Shown: positions 57,626 through 64,000 of the stretch, in pieces
Layout of the letters: the number at the start of each line of letters is the position of its first letter
Numbering within the stretch: position 1 is the first letter of the stretch
Origin: Eustoma russellianum
Lineage: Eukaryota; Streptophyta; Magnoliopsida; Gentianales; Gentianaceae
Direction of reading: 5' to 3'
Length of the DNA: 64,000 nt
NCBI GenBank assembly: GCA_036186865.1
Contig: AP025055.1
Location: 25,519,197-25,583,196 of the forward strand
The notes under the pieces: generated by a model
What the model was told of the DNA's origin: nothing
Seen by the model: only the letters and a program-made list of their open reading frames with translations
The model's database searches: none
Translations under genes and position numbers: made by a program

Positions 57626-59490
57626 AGGCATCAGTTCTCAGGTTTCATTCTTAAGAAGGGCTTCCATTTCCTCATAGACAGCTGCCTTCCAGTGGAGCAT
57701 ACTAAATGCGTAATATACTGTTTTAGGTATAACTTGACTATCCAAAGAACATGTGAATGCACTAAAGACTGGATTAAGTTGTTTATATGACCAAAAAATT
57801 GTATAGAGTTTGTTGTATACACACTCTAATACCCTTTATAAAAGTAATTGGCTTACTGTCTATGATAGGTTTTAGGTTTGTATAGTTCTCTGTATCCCTG
57901 ATTCATCGAGCATTGTCTACACGTCAAGATCTATTGGTATAAACTTTTGTTACCGGTGGATTTACTCTTGCCTGTTAGATTTACTCTTGCCTGTTTCTCA
58001 TTATATCATGTATTTCCAGATTCATCTCTAATGATAGTTTCTCTAGTTTCTCCTATCTAAGTAATCTCGTGGAACTGTTGATTTAACTACATTTCTCATT
58101 ATATCATGTATCCAGATTCATCTCTAACGATAGTCTCTCTAGTTTCTCCTGTCTAAGTACTCTCGTGGAGCTGTTGATTTAACTACATCAATAATGCTCC
58201 AGAAACTATTTTGTTTAGCATCACTATTATCTGATAGAGGATTCTTCAAGTTATAGGCATGTTTTTTATCAAATGTAACATCTAAAGTGACAAACAACAA
58301 TCTAGTAATAAGACATTAGCACTTATAACCCTTTTGTTAATCTAAATACCCGAAGAAAAAACACTTAGTAGACCTATGGTCTAATTCACTCCTTAGATGA
58401 GACTGTATATGAACAAATACAGTACAACCAAACAATTTAAAGGTAGAACAAAAGGTAAATAAGTGTTGGGATAGTAATCTACCAAGGCCTGTTTAGGAGT
58501 TATATAAGAAAGCACCTTAGATAGCAGTCTGTTGATCATTTATGTAGCAAATAAGAACTGCTTCTCGCCAATAAAATTTTGGAATATTCATTGAAAACAT
58601 AATTGTTCTCTCAGCTATTCCATTTTGTTGAGATGTGTGTGATGGAAGTTTATCCCATTCTCAAACATTAAATCTCTAACTGATTTATCCCAATACTCTG
58701 CTCCATTGTTTGATCTTAATGTTTTGAACGTGACCCCAAACTGATTCTTAACTAAATTAACAAAACTCTTTAAGAATTTGTCCTACTATTGTCTTATATT
58801 TCATAAGATATACTCAAGTTACTATGGTATGATCATCAATAAATGCGATAAACTACCTGGCACCATTGATATTGGCAATCATAGAAGGCCCTCAAATATC
58901 AAAAAGTACAAGAATAAATGGTTGTGTTAATTTATTTTTTTAGCAAGATAATTAGATTTAGTATGTTTAGCTGACACACTTCACAGTTGACATCCTTTGC
59001 ATTAATTTTGATAAATAGATCTAACATAAGCTCAGTTTGTAGTTTTTTGTTATTAAAGTTGAGCTCTAAGTTGCAAGGGCAACGAGTGACCCCAACATAA
59101 GTTTAATTCTGCTTTCTTCATGTCTTATTTCTAAGAAAGCAGTTTTCAGAATTGGCAGAGGTTTAGTGCCAAGTATTCTGTTTCTCACAATATCAAAATC
59201 CTTCTGTATTCCAATGGAGAATCTGAAAACTCTTTTGGTTTCAGTAATACTTTTAAATAGATGATCACCATCTTGCAGGGCTGTTATGGCATTTTTTTAA
59301 TGGTGAAAACCTTGTTTGGCTTCCAAATTGAATGTACACCCACTTATGATGTTTATACTTCTACAAGTCTATTAAATTGAGCCACTTGTTCAACCCGTCC
59401 TCTATCATAATGTATCCTCCATATTGTGCCTTCTTTCACTCTTGAAACTATCACATCTTCAGAAATACTCATTTCCTCTTTTAACTCCGG
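57626..59490 (-). pseudogene. Copia integrase and RT start (element F), right part
   Basis: Minus strand: AAVYEEMEALL-like residues at 57650-57690 mark the start of reverse transcriptase. Integrase remains lie between 58550 and 58900 (plus-strand landmarks 'ccattttgttgaga', 'gatcatcaataaatgcgata', 'ccattgatattggcaatcat'), followed to the right by preintegrase remains near 58985-59100. A 98 bp tandem duplication sits in the linker. Many stops. Right border approximate. Confidence 0.75.
57994..58187. repeat. 98 bp tandem duplication in Copia F
   Basis: Copies 57994-58091 and 58092-58187 begin 'tttctcattatatcatgta' and end 'ttgatttaactac'. They differ by a 2 bp deletion and about five substitutions. 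Confidence 0.92.
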
Positions 59491-62056
59491 ATGTGAAAGA
59501 TGTTAAGGACCCATGGATGACATGGGTCATTCCAATATGAGGTGTTTTGCCTATTGCCTAAACCCATTAATGGGCATACAAATCTCATACCGAAAGCATC
59601 CTTTTCCAAAGCCATGAGTTTGATGGTCTTGACTTAACCTCTCATATAGATTGTCCTTTCAAGATTAACGTATGAACTCATTTTACCCACGGACTATCTT
59701 TATGCTCACATATGCTCCAAACACTCTTCATAATGTATGAATTGTTTACCAATGTTAGATCATGGATCCCTAGTCCACCACATTATTTAGGCTGACATAC
59801 ACTAGACCACTTAACCTTAGCCTTTCTAGTCTCACCCCCATAAATGTCTTGAGAAGCTTGTCCATTTCCCTAAAGATTCTCATAGGAAGGAAGTAGAATG
59901 CAATCCAATATCTAATAGTGGATATAAGCCTTGAATCTATAAGCTGCATTCTTCCACAGCTGTCTAGCTCTTGACTTGGCTAGTGATCTTATCTGAAATC
60001 TCTCTACAATCAAAGTAGGTAAGTTTTCCAGTGATAAGAGAGACACTTAGGTACTAAACTGGGAGACTACCCAGCTCCGTACCCAAAAGACTTGCTATAT
60101 TCACCTTCTCTCGAGAGTTAATTCCAGATGTGAAGATTTCACATGTCGGAAGGTTTGATTAGATGCCAGAAAGGGATTGAAATTCCATTAGGATATCCTT
60201 GATCTTTTTTACAGAGTCAATATCTGCATTTGCAAGAATTAATAGGTCATCTCCAAAGGCCAGAGAGGAAAGGTTTTATCTCCAAACACTTCAAGTGAAA
60301 CCGAAAGTTAGAGCTAAATATCTTCTCTTTCAATAGTTGAGTAGATCTTTCCATGATAAGAATAAATGGACAGAGGGATAAGGGGTCACCTTGTCTAAGG
60401 CCTCTTGATGCCTATAAATTTGCAACCAAAGTAGAAAAGGATGTCGTTGAGATGTACAACCATATCCAATTAAATTAGGAATCCGGGAAACTCATCTTCC
60501 TCAGTAGAACCATTAAGTACTCCCAACTTATAGTATCAAATGCCTTCATGATATCTACCTTAATTGCACAATCCTTTGGGCCCCCTTTCTTCTATAGTTT
60601 TTAACTAACTCATGCATAAAAAGGATATTGTTTTTTTTGTTAAAATACTAATATTAACTAGAAAAATCAAAGTATCAAGGGGATGCGACCCATACAATAG
60701 TCATACTTGTAGATCAACATGCCGACCTACATGTTCTACTCAGTAATGTATAGCAATCTTAAACTATATAAGCAGCGTCTATGTCTAAGATATGTGGGTA
60801 GAGCTTATACATCACTCTATATACATGAGTGCATATTCTATGTGGTATATCCCTAGATACAAATGCTTCTCCTTCGAAAACATATATGTTCCGAGCTTGC
60901 CAAATAAAATACACCGTCATAGCCAAGGCAATTTTCGTTGCCTTGGCTTTCAGCGCTTTCTCTTTTGGTCTTCTCGATCCCCAGGCAAGAGTGGATCCTC
61001 TGTGGGAGAGCTAGCCATGCTGAGATAGTTAGCCAAATTAGTGGGGTAGCTGAGCAGGAGAAGAAGAGGTGTTGCAGCGTCTCTTGTTCAGCCGAGCAGA
61101 GCTGACATTTTATATTTTCTAGATAACAAGACGTTCCTTGGTGGAAAACTTGTTCAGCCCGGCAAGCCAAATGTGAAGGAGTGTTTAGGGGTTACTGCTA
61201 AGTCCCAGACAATCCTGTCTCATCTGACCTTACTGCCTTTATCCCTGAAATATTCATACGTCAAACGAGGTTTGAGGGCATCTTACTGCCATGAGGTAAT
61301 TACCTCTACTGTCGAGCTGCAGGAGCCTTTCCTAACCAGCAACTGATCTCGGATCTCCATAAGTTTCTTTAGGAGGGGTGAGTAAAAAAAGGATATTATT
61401 TTAAGTCTGTCTACCTTTGACAATAGCAGACTGATCTTTCTCTACTAAACAGGGGAGTAAAGGCTTTAACTTAGTCACTAAAACCTTTTATATCACTTTA
61501 TAGGAAACATTATAACATGAGACGGACCTAAATTCCTTCATTTTAATAGGATTATCAATCTTAGAGATAAGGGATATACCAATAGCATTTACAGAGTAAT
61601 ACATGAAGCTTTGAATGAAGAAGAACTCTATGGCATCCAAAAATTCTTCACCTATGAGGCTCCAATTTGCCTTGTAAAATTCAGTTGAATATCCATCCGA
61701 ACCAGAGGTACTTTCTGACTTCAGAGAGAAAAAAGCTTTTTTAATCTCTTTCCTGATAATGGAGGAGGAAAGGGAAAGGCTTTGAGTGTTTGATAAGGGC
61801 TTACCAGTCTAGTACTGGGAATCGCTGCTGCTAGAAGGAGGTTCAGTAAATAGTTTCTCAAAGAAACTTGCGGTCATGTCCTTTTCCTGATCATAGTCTT
61901 CTATCATTATCCCTTCCTCATTTTGAAGTCTCAGGATCTTGTTCCTAGCACAATGAGCCTTAGCAGACTCATGAAAGAACCTAGTATTTTCTTCTCCTCG
62001 AAGAAAGACTCTTCAAAGACTAGAAATCTAGTGTAAGTTTCCCTAAGAGTAGAAAC
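59491..62056 (-). mobile_element. L1-type LINE, decayed, hosting a second LINE
   Basis: Minus strand, right to left: a reverse transcriptase start near 61730-61640 ('SGSDGYSTEFYKANWSLIGE'-like, here split), a catalytic region interrupted at 60630, and the C-terminal part at 59700-60630 (landmarks 'gcttgtccatttcc' and 'ctccaaaggccagag'). This resembles the L1 at 52230-56280 in order and wording but is a separate copy. It ends at 62056 where the LTR of element E begins. Stops throughout. Confidence 0.75.
60630..61385 (-). mobile_element. 5'-truncated LINE nested in the L1, 12 bp TSD
   Basis: The insert is flanked by AAAAAGGATATT (60618-60629 and 61386-61397). Its left end starts with 'gtttttttt', the poly(A) tail seen on the plus strand, so it is inserted in minus orientation. 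The frame at 60853-61170 has CQLCSAEQETLQHLFFSC and W..ISAWLALP, the zf-RVT region at the C-terminus of plant LINE polymerases. Everything upstream in the LINE was lost, typical of incomplete reverse transcription. Confidence 0.85.
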
Positions 62057-62308
62057 TGTAGAAATAATGTAAATAAATAAGTGGCATTTATGTAAATATG
62101 TAAAGTAGAAAAGGGCAGGTTACCGTTGGTTGCCATAAATATTACCGTTAGAACATTTGTATATATGTAATACATTTAGTGAATGTAAAGTAAGCTGAAT
62201 CCTTCAGCATTTCTCAGTTTGTTCTTCTTCCTTCTTAGTATTTATCACAAGTGATCTCAGTTCAATATATATATTTGTAACTTTCAAAATCTGTATATAA
62301 TTTCTATA
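62057..62308 (+). repeat. 5' LTR of element E
   Basis: 252 bp, starts TGTAGAAAT and ends ATTTCTATA, an inverted end pair with the terminal CA changed to TA. TATA-like stretches at about 62258-62270 and 62294-62300. It is short compared with the other LTRs in the window. Confidence 0.85.
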
Positions 62309-62321
62309 TGGTATCAGAGCC
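62309..62321 (+). promoter_or_regulatory. Primer-binding site of element E
   Basis: TGGTATCAGAGCC directly at the LTR end. Confidence 0.92.
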
Positions 62322-62958
62322 TTGGTTGCTATTTTTTTCTCTGCTGATACGGATTAAACAGAAGGACATTCTGTTTTTTCTTGCTGTGTTAATTCCTGCT
62401 GCTGTTGAACTTTCTCGTTGGTTGTTCTTGAGGAAGAAGAAATCCATCTTACTATTGATTCTGGTAATAGTGAAAGGAAAGGTTATTGGAATTATGCACA
62501 GATCTCGTGTATGAAACCACGTGGAATGAAAAGAACTTCCAGCTGTTAAGCATTTGACAAAAGAAAGAAAAGATAGTGGAGAATTGTTGGAACTCGAGAT
62601 TTTTTAATTTAAAATTCAGAAACCAAGCTTCTCGGGGAAGCTTTGCACGATTACCAACGATTTATGGGAATTCTCTCATTTCATCTAAATTTCATCCGTA
62701 TTTAATTTTTCATTCACCTTTAATTTCATCTGCATTTACTTTTTCATTTCACCTACCATCACTACATCTTGGTTTCCTCTCTTTTCACAGAATTTCATCC
62801 AAATTTTTTTTGTAAATAATTTCATCCAAATTCAATTCTTCATTTCTCTCTTACCCGTGATTGTGTACCTTTTATGCTTCAGTATCTCTATCTCTATACT
62901 GAAACTACCTCCTGCCAATTTTCTCGCTTAACTTCTCAGCAACTGCTGGTGATAAACC
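62322..62958. other. Leader of element E
   Basis: A 637 nt untranslated leader. The part 62670-62850 has many 'atttcatc' and 'tttcatt' repeats and is very pyrimidine-rich. Short open frames at 62308-62514 and 62576-62815 show no domain. Confidence 0.6.
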
Positions 62959-64000
62959 ATGACTGATATTCCTGAGTCATCTTCTACTTCTGCTACTCCA
63001 TCTCTTCCTACGGGAATTACTAGTGATATTCCTGCTCAATCTTCCATTCCTCTGCCTAGCTCAATGGATGGCAACACTGTTTTGGTCACTAACCATAAAC
63101 TTACTGGGCATAACTATTTGTCATGGAGTAAAGCAGTAGAAATGTTCATCATTGGCAGAGGAAAAGATGATTATTTGTGCGGTCATCTTCCTTGTCCAGC
63201 TCCCACTGATACAAGTTTTAGACAATGGAGGTCAGAGAATTCCATGATAATGTCCTGGCTTATTGGATCTATGACACCTGAAGTTGGAAACAACTTTATT
63301 CTCTACCCAACCGCTGCTGCAATTTGGAAAGCAGCTAGAGAGCTTTACTCTAAACTTGATAACGTTTCTGAGATTTATGAATTAGAAGTGCAACTGCATG
63401 AGGTACTTCAGGGGGAGCATACGGTGAGTGAGTATTATTCTCATCTCACCCGGTTATGGCAGCAGTTGGATGTGTTTGAAACTCATAACTGGACTTCTCC
63501 AGTTGATGATCTGTCGTTTAAGAATTACATCGAAAAGAAGAGAGTGTTCAGGTTCTTACATGGTCTGAATAAGAACCTGGATGCTGTCCGAAGTAGAATT
63601 TTGGGAATGAAACCATTACCTAACTTGACTACTGCGTTCTCTGAAGTCCGTCAAGAAGAAAGTAGATTAAAGGTAATGATGGGTGTTGCCACTTCCTCAT
63701 CCCATGAAGGATCTGCTCTAATGGCAAGTACCAACTCCCAGTCTAAAGCATCTGAAGGAAGCACTGGCCCTGCATGCAACGTCTCTTTGCATGAACCTTA
63801 TGGAGCACACCCAGGAGGGACAAGTTTCATTGTTAAAGGGAACCGTAACTCATACAGATTATCTCAGATCTGTAAATTCTGTAAGAAATCTGGCAATTCA
63901 GTTGATAATTGTTTTAAACTTCAACGAAGGCAATTTCAACAACAGACTGGCCAAGCAAAATTTTCGCCATCGTGGGGAAATAACAGATCCTCTCATCCAT
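62959..64000 (+). CDS. Gag N-terminal part of Copia element E (open to window edge)
   Basis: 347 codons without a stop from the ATG at 62959, the first ATG that opens the long frame. The N-terminus is Ser/Thr/Pro-rich (about 1-38). Then LTGHNYLSWSKAVEMFI, DYLCGH, WRSENSMIMSWLIGSM, AAAIWKAARELYSKLDN and VSEYYSHLTRLWQQLD are typical of Copia gag (UBN2-type / retrotran_gag). At codons about 308-321 lies a zinc-knuckle-like CKFCKKSGNSVDNC in which the usual His is Asn. The frame runs into a Gln-rich segment at the edge and should continue into protease. In an active element it forms the particle and packages RNA. The His-to-Asn change could weaken RNA binding. Confidence 0.88.
   Translation, partial: MTDIPESSSTSATPSLPTGITSDIPAQSSIPLPSSMDGNTVLVTNHKLTGHNYLSWSKAVEMFIIGRGKDDYLCGHLPCPAPTDTSFRQWRSENSMIMSWLIGSMTPEVGNNFILYPTAAAIWKAARELYSKLDNVSEIYELEVQLHEVLQGEHTVSEYYSHLTRLWQQLDVFETHNWTSPVDDLSFKNYIEKKRVFRFLHGLNKNLDAVRSRILGMKPLPNLTTAFSEVRQEESRLKVMMGVATSSSHEGSALMASTNSQSKASEGSTGPACNVSLHEPYGAHPGGTSFIVKGNRNSYRLSQICKFCKKSGNSVDNCFKLQRRQFQQQTGQAKFSPSWGNNRSSHP

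Larger units (their letters stand above)
62057..64000 (+). mobile_element. Copia LTR retrotransposon E, 5' part
   Basis: 5' LTR 62057-62308, primer-binding site 62309-62321, leader to 62958, gag from 62959 to the window edge. It is inserted in the L1 (GAAAC at 62052-62056 is the expected target duplication; its partner is outside the window). The gag frame is unbroken, so this is one of the youngest elements here. Confidence 0.88.

Overview
The window looks like a repeat-rich intergenic and intronic stretch of a flowering-plant nuclear genome. It is AT-rich and almost completely filled by nested Copia and Gypsy LTR retrotransposons, L1-type LINEs, a tRNA-derived SINE and a MULE-like element. 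The only recognisable host gene is the 3' end of an ADA2-type transcriptional adaptor on the minus strand (51460-52139). No rRNA, tRNA, CRISPR or bacterial-type feature was seen. I cannot name the species from the sequence.

Layout, left to right. (1) 1-3496: a broken plus-strand Copia pol hosts two Gypsy/Tekay-like LTRs. One is the tail of an LTR (1-388). The other is a solo LTR (806-3252) with a GCTCC target duplication. (2) 3497-6550: a decayed minus-strand gene of the plant 'gypsy-type transposon' family (PF04195-like) with introns and a coiled coil. (3) 7106-12635: Copia element D on the minus strand, with 1.1 kb LTRs and TSD GGTAT. (4) About 12778-26445: minus-strand Copia element A. It is split in its protease by element B (17535-24792, TSD CAGAA), a non-autonomous Copia relative with 3 kb LTRs and one intact 298-codon ORF. 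(5) About 26446-43445: plus-strand Copia element C. It is split in gag by element G (29336-41454, TSD TATAA), a young non-autonomous Gypsy element with 4.4 kb LTRs, a gag fragment and no pol. (6) 43446-45440: pieces of minus-strand Copia. (7) 46665-48949: another Tekay-like solo LTR. (8) 48950-52300: low-repeat host sequence with a SINE (49679-49906) and the ADA2 exons. (9) 52230-62056: minus-strand L1 copies, a minus-strand Copia carrying a 1.07 kb MULE-like element (56550-57616), and a LINE inside a LINE (60630-61385). (10) 62057-64000: a plus-strand Copia with short LTR and a gag frame that stays open to the window edge.

There are no operons or working pathways here. The logic is insertion history: each clean target-site duplication dates one element as younger than its host. 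The two most notable objects are the two non-autonomous LTR elements. Element G has giant LTRs containing an eight-unit array of about 190 bp plus a 43 bp minisatellite, and a gag-only interior. Element B has 3 kb LTRs around a 1.2 kb interior that encodes only a coiled-coil gag-linker protein. Both must rely on reverse transcriptase and integrase supplied from elsewhere.
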